From Rhodosorus marinus (taxonomy: Eukaryota; Rhodophyta; Stylonematophyceae; Stylonematales; Stylonemataceae): 64,000 nt of DNA. The stretch spans positions 496,001 through 560,000 of the forward strand of contig JAMWBK010000006.1 in NCBI GenBank assembly GCA_029953675.1, given 5' to 3'. This document shows positions 9,998-20,668 of the stretch, in pieces (position 1 is the stretch's first letter; every line of letters starts with the position of its first letter). The translations under genes were made by a program, and so were the position numbers. The notes under the pieces were generated by a model. The model saw only the letters and a program-made list of their open reading frames with translations, did no database searches and had not been told where the DNA came from.

Positions 9998-12900
9998 ATG
10001 ACCGCTTATGGGGACCGAGTTATGGCCTGGGGCTCCTGTGAAAGTGGGCAGCTAGGAGCTTGCGGTGAGGAGGAGGAGGTTGTTTCCAACCCTCGACATG
10101 TCCCAGGATTTGGTTCAGATGTTGCGGTGCTGACATGTGGGCCGTGGGGAACTGTCTCGGTAGGAGATTCTCCGAATGAGGTCTATACTTCTGGAGAGAG
10201 AGGCAAGCCTGTTGCTACCGTTAGTGGATTGGAATCAGCGGCGAGGGTTGTAGGTGCCGGCCGCGGCGAGGATTTTCTGGTTGTTCTGACGGAGGACTCG
10301 AAAATTCTCACTCTAGGAGGATCGGCGTATGGACAACTGGGTAGAGGGGATAATGTTGTAGAATCGACATCACTGCGCTCTGTCAAGTGGCCTAGAAGCA
10401 GTAGAGACATTGTGAAGATTCGCGCTGGTGCTTACCATTGGTTGGCTATGTCAAGCACTGGAAAAGTTTTCGGCAGTGGATCGAATTCGAAGGGCCAATT
10501 GGGAATACCCGAGAGAAGGTCTATTCCTGAACCGGAAAGGATCTACAACTTGTGGGCATTTCCAGTTGTTGATATTGCAACGGGAGCGAACCATTCCGCG
10601 GTTCTAACAGCCCACGGGCACATATACACCTTTGGATCTAACCGATATGGTCAATTAGGCGTAAGAAGCGTGGGAGAGCAGTCAAATGATGCTGGAGGAG
10701 AGACAAGCATAGCTTCCCCCGGTGGCTCTATCCAGGTGAAGGATTTTTCCGAGTACCCGCATCGGGTCCCGTGCCCAGACGGACTACACTACAAGGCCGT
10801 CGCATGCGGGGCTGACCACACGTTGGCCATACGAAGCGATGGAAAACTTGTGACATTTGGGAAAGGGACCTCGGGACAGCTTGGGTGCGGTTCCACGGGA
10901 AGCAGCTCTAATCCAATGGTTGTCCGACTGCCATCAGACGAAGTGTTTGTATCTGTAGTAGGTGGTGGAAGGCACAGTGCTTGTTTGAGTTTAGCCGGTA
11001 ATTTGTACACTTGGGGAGCTGGCGAAAGTGGACAACTTGGAAACATGGACGTTTCCGACAAACTATATCCCGTCAAAGTTGAAAAGCCCAAAAAAGGCAG
11101 AAAACGCTCGAGGGGCTCGGCCTCCATGGATCCAGATGGATGTGGCATGTCTACAAGTGAAGATCAACTTGCTAACGTGACTGACGGGATTCACGAGGAG
11201 AGCTTTTGGACGATGGTAGCTTGTGGTGCGAATCATACGGTTGCTACTCTATCGAATTCGTTGGATCGAATCGAGGCTATGAAGGAGAACCTGGAATGCA
11301 GAGCAAACACAATAGCAACGGTAAGCGGTTCCCAAGCATTTGGATGCGCCGGATACCTGTCGAAGGAGTTCATACGCTATGGTGCTGGTGAGCTTGAGCT
11401 GGATGCTGAAAGAGCAGCAGCTGAGTATTCGAAGTTCCTAGATGATTTTGACGGGAACGGGCCCCAAGCATTGGAGGAGGCTGCTTTGTATTTGGCTGTT
11501 GATAGCAAGGACGCGTTTGCTCGCGGGTGGGATTGTAGCGGTCAGCTTGTGTCTGTTTCAAGCGTCGCAAACCAAATCGAACCTGCAATGGTATTGCTGC
11601 TAGCTATGTTGAATCCATCTCTGACATCAGAGAACGGGCTGAGGTATCTCGGATTCTTAGTTGAAATGGCCAAGTATTTGCGAATACGTGGAAAGAGGAG
11701 TTTTATCCACGCTGTGTCAAATGACATTCCAACTAACATGTTAATAACAAGACTAATTACGCCAATTCAGATGCTCATTGATATGGAGCTGAGGACTGAG
11801 CGAGCGATCACCGAGACTGTCATCAACAGTGTAAAGACACTCTACCTGCTGTTCTGCGCTGTGAAAGCTAGAGGGCCCGGTCATGAGCCTATATCCTTAA
11901 AAGAGTTCTACAATTCGACCATAACCCAGGAGGTGAATCTAAGTCGAGACTATGAAAGAAAGTTTTTGCTTGAGGGCGAGAAATCGTTCTCTTTTTGCAG
12001 CTATCCATTCATTCTTGACCAGGAAGCCAAGGGCATCCTGCTGAGGAAGGAAATGAAGAGCGTTCAGCATAAGTGCGCAATGGACTCCCTGATGTCTCCT
12101 AACCGCATGATGTCACCGAACTGCGAGATAGAAGTGAGAAGAGATCATTTGATTCAAGATTCGTTATCGGAGCTACTGCGCCGACACCAGTTCCCGATGG
12201 AACTCAGGAAACCGCTTAAGGTTCGTTTCGTGGGAGAGGCTGGTGAGGATGCCGGAGGTCTGCGGAAGGAGTTCTTCCAGATAGCTATTGAAAAGTTGTT
12301 TTCACCGGACTTCGGAATGTTCACGTACGACGAAGAGAATCGTTATCACTGGTTCCGTTGTGACTCGCTGGAAGCCAACGACGCGTTCAATTTGGTGGGG
12401 ACTCTAGTTGGACTGGCCATTTACAACGATACTATCCTTGACCTCCACTTTCCACCTGTAGTATACAAGAAGCTGCAGGACCTAGCGCCAAACTTCGAAG
12501 ACCTCAAGGTTATGTCTCCGAGAGTCGCCCAATCTCTTCAGGCGGTACTTGACTACGATGGAGACGACTTGGAGGACGTGCTGTGCGTCACTTTCACTGT
12601 CCCGTATGAGTCTATTTATGGCGAGCGCGTGGAGCACGAGCTCGTCGAAGGAGGGAAAGATCGGTTTGTGACCCAGGAGAACAAGCATGAATTCGTCCGC
12701 CTCTACACAGAGTGGGTAATGGAAAAGTCCGTGGATAAGGCTTTTGGGGCATTCAAGGGAGGAATGCGAAGAATGATCCCCGGACATATGCTCAACCTAT
12801 TTGAGCCTGAGGAATTCGAAGTGCTTGTTTGCGGGGAAAAGTTCGACGACGTGGGCCAGTTGGAGAAGCACACCAGATATGACGGGGGCTACACCCAGAA

Positions 12901-13274
12901 CTCCGAGGTGATTACTTGGTTTTGGGAGGTTCTGAATGGCCTGAGCCCGGACAGAAAAAGAAGCTTCCTAGCCTTTGTTACGGGGACCGACAGAGTTCCG
13001 GCCGGTGGAGTTGAGAAGCTGAACTTTGTGATTCAGCGTTCGGGTAAGTGTTTCTGCATACAATGTGGTCAGGGCAATGCTCGTCCGCGCTCAGCAGCAA
13101 CAAGCCATCTAATTACGGAGCAACTTTTCCGCCGCAGGTCCCGATTCAGATCGTTTACCAACATCACACACGTGCTTCAACGTGTTGCTCCTTCCTGAAT
13201 ACAGCTCACTGGAGAAGACAAAGAACCGTCTTCTGCTATCGATAGAAAACTCGCAAGGGTTTGGGCTTCGCTAG
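9998..13274 (+). CDS. HERC-type RCC1-HECT ubiquitin ligase
   Basis: E3 ubiquitin ligase that takes ubiquitin from an E2 onto its own Cys and passes it to a substrate. Exons 9998-13043 and 13138-13274 (94-base intron, phase 1), 1060 residues, about the length of animal HERC3/HERC4. Residues about 5-420 hold six or seven RCC1 blades with the signature G-x-n-GQLG ([37 protein letters not shown]), which form a beta-propeller. A helical spacer (420-700) follows. The HECT domain (about 710-1060) has [19 protein letters not shown] near its start. Its catalytic Cys is in TSHTCFN at about residue 1028, carried by the short second exon together with the LPEYSS region. Reading through the intron would lose the active site, so the splice is essential. 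Compartment and substrates are unknown. Confidence 0.92.
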
Positions 13275-13712
13275 CTGAGCTGACAGTTAAGGCTATACCG
13301 CCCAGTGAGGTGTGCTCGCTACTGGGGCTACCGTCTTGTGCGGGAACTTGTTTTACTACCCCGAAAACTTGCAAAACTGTAGATGTAACATGAACATATA
13401 GCTCTTGTTCGCAACTAGCTAATACATACTTACTAATCTAAAATTTGATTTACTGCGTTTGTCGCTTATCAATTTCCATCCATCACAGTCAGAGCCGCTA
13501 GCACGGGGGTTCTGGGTGGCCTTCGGGAACAAGTTTTTTTGGGCCAGAAATACTCAACGCGGTAAGGACAAGGCTCAGGTCTCGGATATAGCTTGTCCAA
13601 TGTCCTTCCGTAGTTAGCCAGTTCGTTATTTGCCCGTTTTGGACCTGGATCTTCACTCTGGACTGCTTTTCATTGATCCGGTTCTCGGGATGTGGGGCTG
13701 CTTCTGTAGATT
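13275..13712. other. Convergent spacer HERC / NUMOD3 gene
   Basis: Space between two gene 3' ends. An ORF at 13630-13851 on the + strand lies antisense to the last exon of the NUMOD3 gene and is a shadow. Nothing else was seen. Confidence 0.4.
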
Positions 13713-15466
13713 CTACTCCTCATCGTCAGTTAGTTCCGATTCATCGTCAGTTTCTCCCTCAGTCTTCGTATGCCGAAGCTGTTCTATAATATGCCGTCCC
13801 TTGCGCGAGACCCTCTCTATCTCCTCCAAGTTGTCAACGTCCAGTCCATAAACCTCGGTAACGAGCCCATTCATTTTTTCTCGGATGGCGAGATACTGCT
13901 CAAACTTTCTATAGAGAGAAAGTTTGCCTGAATTGAAAAGGACGTAGAATCAACGTAAGACAGAGAAGGTGAGCAACCCAAGGAGAAACCTTTGATACGG
14001 AATCCGAAGTAGCTCGTAGGCTTTCCCCGCAAGCTGGTTTGAGGAGCACTATACTCTGCGAGCAACTCAAACTTGAACCAAAATTTAACGGTTGCCCGTC
14101 ATACCTGATTGCTCTATATCACTCAGGGCAGGGACTCGCCCCTCTCGTTCCTTGAAATCGTCTGAGAATCGTTTCAGTTCCTTCCGCAGCTGAATGAATG
14201 TGTGAATGTCATTGTTTTCCATTAGCCGGTATTGGCCAATAAGGCGGTAATCGCTCTTGGTCAAACCCCTCCGACCGCTTTCCTCAGATTCAGACTCATC
14301 CTCAAATATCTCGTCTTCACCGATCGCCTGTACGATTCCATCAGGGGACGACCTCTCAACACGAACGGCATCCTTCTGCAGACGAGGACTAGCCACCGGG
14401 ACCTCTTCGGGATCCACGCTCCCTGAGAAGTTGAAAGCAATTTCCAACCCCCTTCTTAGCAGCTTGCAGTATCACCCGTTCTTTTCGGATGAAAATTCTG
14501 ACCGCCGCTTACCGTAAACATCTTTCGCTAATCCTCTGATACGATCGCGAATTCTCAGATACCGTTCGAACTTGGAGGCCACTTCATTGGAAGCTATTCT
14601 CCTTACATCAGTGATGCTTGGGCGGCGCCCAATCCGATCTGCAAACTCATCCGACCACACTCTAAGATCCCGACGTAGAGACACGAATTCGTGGATGTGA
14701 TCTGTATCAACCTGAGCAGCACAATCAGTGAAACGGAAACGAGCCCGTTCAGAATATGCCAAGAAGGGACTATTCTGGTACTAGCTGTGGAGATTGCACT
14801 TTTGAAAGACCTAGAGTGGAGAATATTCCAGCTGAAGCTTACCAAGGCAAAGTTTCCCTCCTTATCATCAACGTCCTTGCTCCGTGAGCTGACAACGACA
14901 TCATCCCCGGGACGCCTCCTCGCCATTCTCAGCTTCTTTCTTGTGTCCTCGGAGACTTTTCTACCCGCCATCTTCTCAGATATCTTTCGACGATGTGCAC
15001 TGGACAAACGTCGCCCTTTGTTCCAGGGCGTCCTCCCGAACTGTGATTTCGACATCTTCGTCCGCGTTTCCGAGTCTAGCTTCTTCCCCTTGTTCCACGG
15101 AACTTTACCTCGATGAGCTTCTGAAAGCTTGCTCTTCATAGCTTCTGACTTCTTCTTCCCCAACATCGAAGCAGATATCCTCGCCTTGGTCTCTTCCGTT
15201 AAGCTTCGACGTCGCGTGCGTTCCTCCTCGCTTTTGGCCGTCCGAACTCCAGGATCCTCCACCGCTCTTTTTTCCTCCTTGTCTGCATTCGGAGCCATCC
15301 ATCTCTCGCCCTCTCCAAACTTCCCATCGCCAATCAAACTTACTTGCTCGGACAAGTGTATTGTAACAACCTTTCGTGAACAAGTAAGCTCGTTTCTTCT
15401 CCAATAAGCTGTATTCCCAAGCCTTCTATCGCCACACGCAAAACTCACAAACCCAAGCAGTGCCAT
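13713..15466 (-). CDS. NUMOD3 DNA-binding-motif protein with duplicated helical domain
   Basis: Exons in coding order 15466-14843, 14711-14513, 14422-14105, 13927-13713 (introns 131, 90 and 177 bases); 451 residues. About residues 85-185 hold three or four NUMOD3 units of the type S-x-A-x-R-x-KIS-x-x-x-x-GKK (visible: ARISASMLGKK, KMSKSQFGRTPWNKGRR, KISEKMAGRKVSED). NUMOD3 is a helical DNA-binding motif first described in homing endonucleases; no GIY-YIG or HNH nuclease domain is present here. Two copies of another module follow, each with an F-x-x-LR-x-x-L-x-x-x-SD-x-F-x-x-R-x-GR-x-P core, then KFE-x-YL-x-IR and a VYG tail (about 210-275 and 335-425). An acidic linker separates them and the C-terminus is acidic. 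The N-terminus MALLGFVSF could be a plastid leader; the start is uncertain. Possible role: a plastid nucleoid or RNA-binding protein, inferred only. Confidence 0.75.
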
Positions 15467-16810
15467 GCTCGCCCATCTAAACTCCACACACTGCCCAGCT
15501 CGCTCTGCGTGCCAAGTCTCAATCCTGCTCTTCACAACAACTCCCTTCAACCCCGCCAGCCCTTACAAACCGCAGAAACCTCCACTAAACACAAAAGGTA
15601 CCCATCACATCCTCTTCCGTTCCGTACCAAAAATAAACACAACGAGCTCACAAACCCAGCAGACCTCTTGACCGCGCAATCGAAACCTCGTCTTCTTCAC
15701 ACCGTCTCATAAAAGCATATCAAGACACCAATACAAAAAGCACGCTCTCCCTCAACACCTAAACGCCCTCGTCCGCCCTCAAACCAAATCCAGCAACGCG
15801 GACACCCACCCAACTGCTTCACTCCTCTCGCCCAGAAAAACTTCTACCCAAACAAAAGCAAAACACGTCTGCTAACAAAAAAAAAAAACACAACCAAACT
15901 CAGGTGAAGTCACCAAATCTCACATCCGTTTCCAAGACCTGGCCCGGAGATCTCCTCCAAAAAAAAACAACAAAAAACCTTCCGCCTCCTCCCCACCAAA
16001 ATACAAAACTTCCAGCTCAAAGCTTTGCACAAACACAAAACAGAACACTCCTTCCTCTGACTGCTTCAAAACTTCTACCACAATGACAACCCACAGCCAT
16101 GAGCTAGCGCTTTATCACAGTCTACCTCTTACTAACTTCACTCCTTTCTTTCCCTCTCGCCTATGTTATCTCACCCCCAAACCTTCAATCCCCTCAAAAG
16201 CCGAAGAAGAAGAAGAAGAAGCTCCTGCACCTGGCAGTCAAAAACTTGTGTAGGTAAACGAAATGCCTTTACCTCCAAACGAAAATCTGGCGAGGAAGAC
16301 GAACACGAAGTAAAGAGATTTCACTCTCAGCCAACCGCACGATTCCGATTCCCCCTGTATTAGATGATATCCTCAAAAACAATGGTTTCTTACGAGGAGT
16401 TTTCGAGATCTCATTGAATATTTGAAGTTTTTGTCGTATGAGCTGAGGATCGTAGGTTTTCGGGATCTTCGTTGAGCTGGAGATGGTGGGAGAGAGATAT
16501 TGTAACAAGATACCTCGATGTGATGGACTTTCATAAAGTGGGGAGTTGTTGTTGGATGTAGAGTGATGAGGAAGAGGACGGATCAAGGTCTTCTGTTGGA
16601 CTTTAGAAAAATAAATTTCTGGCGGTTTGTTTTTGGGGGAGGACCTCCATCTGTGGGTTTGTGTTCGGGCGATCGTGTTCTGCACGGATTTCCAGTTATC
16701 GCTCTCGGACGGGCTAGGATGTTATAGGTCGATTCGAAGTTCGAGTTTTGAGTGTCCTGGTTGCTTTCTTACTTGGTGTTCGCAAGCTTTTCTCGCCCGC
16801 CTCCTTTCAT
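15467..16810. other. Divergent leaders, microsatellite
   Basis: About 15467-16250 is strongly C/A-rich on the + strand, as expected before a minus-strand gene (NUMOD3 protein). A short AGA repeat lies near 16201-16220. About 16430-16700 is G/T-rich, which would fit a plus-strand gene starting near 16811, where a 20-codon exon-like stretch begins (ATG at 16811) and ends at a GG|GTGAGG donor at 16872. I could not extend it into a convincing gene. Confidence 0.35.
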
Positions 16811-16895
16811 ATGCAGAGCAACGTCCTGACCTTATTGAGCTTGGATGCTACGAGTTGGGCCTTGGCTCTTGGGTGAGGATCGCTGCGGTGGGTTT

Positions 16896-17121
16896 GGGAG
16901 CTTTTTTAATCTGCTGCAGCGCATGGATCGCACTTTCATCCGAGGACCAGTGGCAGACTTGACAAGTCCCACTGATGCTCTCAGACAGGCTTCAAGAGAC
17001 ACGAATATGGGAGCTTTCTTAATCTGCCGTGGCGGATGGATCGCACTCTCATCCGAGGACCAGTGGAATCCTTGACAAGTCACACCGATGCTCTCAGACA
17101 GTCTTCAAGAGATACGAGTAT
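16896..17121. repeat. Two-copy tandem repeat, 113-base period
   Basis: The stretch beginning GGGAGCTTTTTTAATCTGC at 16896 recurs at 17009 with C replacing one T. Both copies continue through the same roughly 110 bases with scattered substitutions (each has TGGATCGCACT and CCGAGGACCAGTGG, then GATGCTCTCAGACAG and TTCAAGAGA). Copy 1 has a CTGCAG acceptor-like end where copy 2 reads CCGTGG. The period is not a multiple of three. Translated in one frame, many differences are non-synonymous, so I see no sign of coding constraint. Confidence 0.85.
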
Positions 17122-17604
17122 GGTCCCCACCCTCCCCCCCCACCCCCCAGACCTGTAGACTTAAAACACTCCATACGATGTGGCTCACCAGCGTGTCGTA
17201 AACGAGTTTCCGCACAAGCTCCCGGTATCCCTGACGATCAGGCGCAAATTTCCTGCTCGTCGCTTGTGCAGAGACGATCCATCCTTTTTTTTTCCTCTGG
17301 GTGGAAGAAACCTTATGTACACAGCTCGCAAAACGCTCAGGTCAACCCAGCAATTGGACATCATTCGGACATCCAGTTCTCGCTTTACTTTGATAACCTG
17401 TAGCCCAAAAGTACAGCGTCATCAAGGTCTCCAGGCAGACTTCCTCCTCGTCATTCAACACGCGCATCAGTGGTGTGGCGCGTGCCCGACACCTGGCAAA
17501 CTCCTCAGAAATCTGACTTTTGAGGGTAATCGAAACCTCCAAAGACAGCCATTCCGGGTTTCATGAAAGACTCACCCAGAATAATCATCTTCATCATCAT
17601 CATC
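17122..17604. other. Spacer with C-rich patch and ATC repeat
   Basis: A C-rich patch lies at about 17128-17150 and a short CATCATCAT run at about 17588-17605. Several ORFs of 60-130 codons on both strands overlap here; none resembles a known family. Confidence 0.35.
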
Positions 17605-17998
17605 ATGCCTACTGCTGATGTAAAGTCCATTCTTGGGAAAGGCTTGGGGCTCTCGTTAGTAGTAGATTTGAAGGACCGCTCTGACCCTGGTACGGAGTCA
17701 CGTCAAACTCGACCGGCCAATATGCCTGCCCTCGTTTCCTCTTCCGTACGGTCCAGGAGGGCACGTGCTACTACTACCGGCAAACGGTGACTAGATGAGG
17801 GTCCACATCCCTCCGCAGCGCACAAAACGGCTACGGAGTCTGACGGGAAACCCTTTGGGACCGAGGCCTCACAATCTACGAGGAGTCCGGGCACCACAGA
17901 ATCCGTTCGCAAAGTCCTGAACTCCACCGATATCAAGCACCTAACGATGGAACAACTAGGAATCAAATACGTCGAGGAGGAGTGGGAGGTTGGAAGAT
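17605..17998 (+). pseudogene. Unrecognised ORF with one in-frame TGA
   Basis: From the ATG at 17605 the frame reads 61 sense codons, meets a TGA at 17788-17790, then stays open in the same frame to a TGA at 17996-17998. The first half has MPTADVKSILGKGLGLSL then an Arg/Ser-rich part; the second half ends TMEQLGIKYVEEEWEVGR, which is acidic and protein-like. I do not recognise the family. It may be a gene with a nonsense mutation, a retroelement scrap, or chance. A 32-base GTGACT...CCGCAG stretch covers the stop, but it is shorter than any other intron in the window and removing it breaks the frame. Confidence 0.3.
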
Positions 17999-19489
17999 GA
18001 CGGATTGATTCCTAATCGCCGGTTTCTCTTGGTGATCTTTCACCGTCACTCTCTGGATCTAACTCTTGTCGATCCTCCTCGAGCAGCTCTGAAAGCCTTT
18101 CCAGTTGAGGACTGAAAGCCCTATACCACGAGTTGATCGTCAGGCACCTCCCAATGCCATCTTCGACGCCTCCGTTTCAAGTTTTGAAAATCATCAATCC
18201 AATAGGACACCTGTCACCGATATCGACCCAGTTTTTTTCAAAAAGAAGGCATTAATGCCGACATTCTAATACAAAACTCTTTATTGGCGTAAAACCAGAA
18301 AACCAAAAACCCAACTGTCAATTTCCTGACGAGAAGGGTGTGTAAATAAGGTTGAAAATTTGGACTTTTGAACGAAAAACCCTTTTGCCTGTGTTGGTGC
18401 TCTTATCACACTTTCCGCGGTTTTTTAATTTTGCTTCTCATGCATCTTGTATGGTCTTTTATAGTTTGGGTTTATGGGCATTTCGGAACTGGTGATTCTT
18501 TTTTTTGTTTGGAAAAATGTCAGAAAATTGGAGGATTATTCCCAACGTTATTTTTTTCGTTGAATTTAGGAAATACGGCACAAAAATACAACGGAATTGA
18601 TCGATGTCAGCCTCAGATGAAGGAAGTGTGGCCGGGAGGCGGAGGCGGGGGGGTGGTGGAGTGTAATAGATTTCCAACATATTTATGAAAGCCCTATCAT
18701 GAGCCAAATGGACAACATTTACTTGATCGCCAAAATTCTACGCTCCTGCTTCACCCCCGTAAATAGTTTTATCGCGTACGACATTCCCACTACCTCCACT
18801 CGCTCCACTACGTGATTGATTAAGCGGATTTTTCATAATTTCGAACAAATTCTATATGATATGTGGCGATCTCAAGATTCTACCCCTGGAACTCTATGTC
18901 ACACTAAATAGATCAGCTTTGATTTCTTTGTGACCAATTTTCGCGCTAGCCGCACCTTTTCAAGGAACCCCCACAAAACAACCGCTACTCTAAGGGGGGG
19001 GTTCCAAACGGAACGTGCGGCTTCTCGAGGATCGGCACAAAATTGATTTGATTATTAGATATTTTCCAACCGTTTTTGAAAAAGGACGAGCACTTCTAAA
19101 GGGGTGTAAGTACGGGAGCGCATCACATTTTCATATATTATTGATGATTTTTTTCTTCTGTCGTGTGAGTGTTGTTCGGAAAGCCTTCCAAAATCTTATA
19201 CCCGAAAGGTGGGTTCGGGGTTGGAAACGGCCATGTCCGTTAAGAAAACCTGGAACTTTTTCGTGGCAGGGGGGTGCGTGTGTATATGTGTGTAGGTAGG
19301 AGAGGTAATGACAGTGCCATTGCATTGCCTGTAGAAAGTCTCTCAGCTTCACGCAGATGGACGCGGTTGTGTCCTTCATAGTTGGGGAATGTAAAGTACT
19401 GGCCCCGGGGGATGCTAAGCAATCGCGCAAGGTCGAGGTTGTGCTCTAGGCCGTGCGTTGACAGATTGAAACTCCGTTTCTTCATTTTT
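17999..19489. other. AT-rich gene-poor spacer
   Basis: Low-complexity, mostly AT-rich sequence with short G or C runs; ORFs on both strands are short and of odd composition. I see no gene, RNA or mobile element. Confidence 0.4.
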
Positions 19490-19645
19490 TGTTGGGAAAA
19501 AATATTCAAAATCTTAGTAGGTCTCATCTTCCGGTGAGAAGAAATATTCCATGCTTAGTAGGTCTCCTCCTCGTCTTTCGAGCAGTAAGAAATGTTCAAA
19601 CTCTTAAGTAGGTCTCACAAAATCATCAATAAGTAGTTAGTCTCC
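19490..19645. repeat. Degenerate tandem motif downstream of ARID-SAP30 gene
   Basis: Three to four diverged copies, about 50 bases apart, of a motif of the form AATATTCAAAATCTTAGTAG followed by GTCTC: near 19502, 19545, 19590 and a weak one near 19630. The last copy touches the stop codon of the ARID-SAP30 gene, so in that gene's orientation the array would be transcribed as its 3' UTR. The function is unknown. Confidence 0.6.
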
Positions 19646-20668
19646 TCGGATTGTGCAGCGCGTCCAAAAACTCAATGACAATCTGCTTCTCGTCTTCGGC
19701 TGGGACCGAGTTGGTAGCAAAGTGGTCTGTCACGGCAGACACAAGATCCTGCTTTGTGGATTTCTTATTGTAGTGCAAATCGTAGTGCTTGCAGTATCTA
19801 CGGTTCCAGATTGTTAGAGCTTCTGGTCAGTTTCCGGACAATGATGTACTGTCATGGCCATTGTGCTCTGTACATACCGTTGCAAAGAAGCCCCTTCTAG
19901 CTTGGAGAGATTTAGCGAAACATCTGGTACCACAGGTCTCCTCTTCTTTGGTGATTGCGGTCTTGGAGATTCGCAGGATGTGACTGGCGACATCACGTCC
20001 GTATTAAGCGATTCCGACGACGATTGTTGGATACTGTCACTCCATCCGTTGCTTGAGGTCTTGTTCAACTTTCGCTTTCGCTCAGTTGCACTTCCTGGAT
20101 TCCGCTCGTTCCTGTGTCCTTTGTCCATGCTCGGGATCTCTGGCGGTGCCTTAAAATGCGCCTTCTCGTACTGCTCCAGGTACTTCGTGTAATGCAATCG
20201 AAGCCTAAACCCCGAGTCCGTACACGAGGCGGGCAGATTAAGGGCATCGGCAACTTCCTTCCACTGCTTCTTTGCAATCACGGCATCCACCCCTCTTCTC
20301 CTCGTGACCTCCTTGTAGAGCACCCAAAGGTCCAATTCCTTGAAACCGAGAGTTGGCAAGCGCTGGATGGGCTGTCCAACCGATGCCATGAACTCATGTA
20401 GATTGTGGTAAAACCGGAGCCTAAGCTTTATCTCCTCGTCGCTGAAAGTTGTCGCCCCGAATGACCCCGATTGCACTGTCTGGGTCTCAATCGATCCCTT
20501 CTCAGTTGCGTCTCCATTGCGGGCAGTCTTGCCTTTCGAGCCACCTAGAGCCTTCTTAGATTGCGCGTGCGACTTCTTCACAGAGCTCGGTGCGTCAATC
20601 GGTACCGCAGCGGGCATCATCCGCCCGTCCACAGCTAGACCTCCATTCACATGCACTACACGCCCCAT
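19626..20668 (-). CDS. ARID domain fused to SAP30 Sin3-binding domain
   Basis: Chromatin protein of 320 residues from exons 20668-19878 and 19797-19626 (80-base intron, phase 2; CG + A rebuilds Arg). Residues about 78-165 form an ARID DNA-binding domain (FYHNLHEFMASVGQPIQRLP, FKELDLWVLYKEVTRRRGVD, KQWKEVADALNLP, LRLHYTKYLEQYE). After a Ser/Pro and Lys/Arg linker comes a SAP30-type Sin3-binding region (about 248-315). It starts with LNLSKLEGASLQR at the end of exon 1 and runs on across the splice with YCKHYDLHYN, DLVSAVTDHF and an acidic helix (DEKQIVIEFLDAL). It parallels the LSKL-x-x-x-xL-x-RY...HF order of SAP30 and plant AFR proteins. Without the splice the SAP30 part is lost. Inferred role: a DNA-binding adaptor of a Sin3-HDAC corepressor. 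Confidence 0.85.

Noticed and set aside
13713-15466. NUMOD3 gene as a homing endonuclease
   Set aside because: No GIY-YIG or HNH motif, the gene has four normal exons and a probable leader peptide, and it is not inside another gene.
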